In this document: positions 63,983 through 64,000 of the stretch, in pieces
Layout: each line of letters opens with the position of its first letter
Position numbering within the stretch: position 1 is the stretch's first letter
Assembly (NCBI GenBank): GCA_030348875.1
Contig: JAUCEP010000002.1
Location: 2,497,001 to 2,561,000, forward strand
Reading direction: 5' to 3'
DNA from: Ureibacillus composti
GTDB lineage: Bacteria > Bacillota > Bacilli > Bacillales_A > Planococcaceae
DNA: 64,000 bases
Translations under genes and position numbers: made by a program
Notes under the pieces: generated by a model
What the model saw: the letters and a program-made list of their open reading frames with translations, nothing else
Databases searched by the model: none
Told to the model about the DNA's origin: nothing

Positions 63983-64000
63983 TTTGACCTGTCGCCAATC

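Overview
The window looks like chromosome from a low-GC, Gram-positive, Bacillus-like organism, most likely Planococcaceae or a near relative (Lysinibacillus/Solibacillus type). This is inferred from the AT-rich sequence, strong AGGAGG-type ribosome binding sites with frequent TTG and GTG starts, Bacillus-type lipoproteins, an intracellular subtilisin with the LIPY propeptide motif, and Fur-regulated siderophore genes. No rRNA or origin is visible.

Layout. 0-26 kb is mostly housekeeping and transport: a TetM-like GTPase fragment, a tRNA hydroxylase, an AEC transporter, a three-gene ABC importer, an orphan WHH nuclease toxin, a nitrilase, a divergent Fur-controlled siderophore uptake locus with a FhuF-like reductase, an AcuI-type reductase with its TetR neighbour, a CoA-transferase, an RNase H-like protein, an NCS1 permease and purU. 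Four intergenic gaps here hold an odd family of short-word arrays, all phased at 21 bp (608-795, 7556-8390, 11447-11556, 21748-21896).

26-43 kb is accessory in character. It starts at a tRNA-Val gene and ends near a diverged copy of that tRNA's 3' end. It holds two IS3-family remnants, a protease-nuclease gene pair, a small holin-like toxin, an arsRIBC arsenic operon with three matching operators, a MerR/RacA-like gene, a copper amine oxidase with a membrane protein and an ammonium transporter under a divergent AraC regulator, tRNA-Arg, and a LysR/YeiH pair.

43-52 kb is a catabolic cluster: a TauABC-like importer, a class III CoA-transferase, an HMG-CoA-lyase-family enzyme, an IclR regulator, an aconitase-family dehydratase pair and an MFS transporter. 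Together they could take citraconate or citramalate to acetyl-CoA and pyruvate.

52.4-64 kb is a patch of small unrecognised genes, lipoproteins and membrane peptides on the minus strand, with a tyrosine recombinase and a lone MNT nucleotidyltransferase. It is bordered at 58861-58907 by repeats that resemble Tn7 TnsB-binding sites. Beyond it lies a large repeat-containing gene broken by a frameshift and by an intact IS21-family element (istA/istB), then a second copy of the small toxin locus. All functional assignments come from reading motifs; no database search was run.
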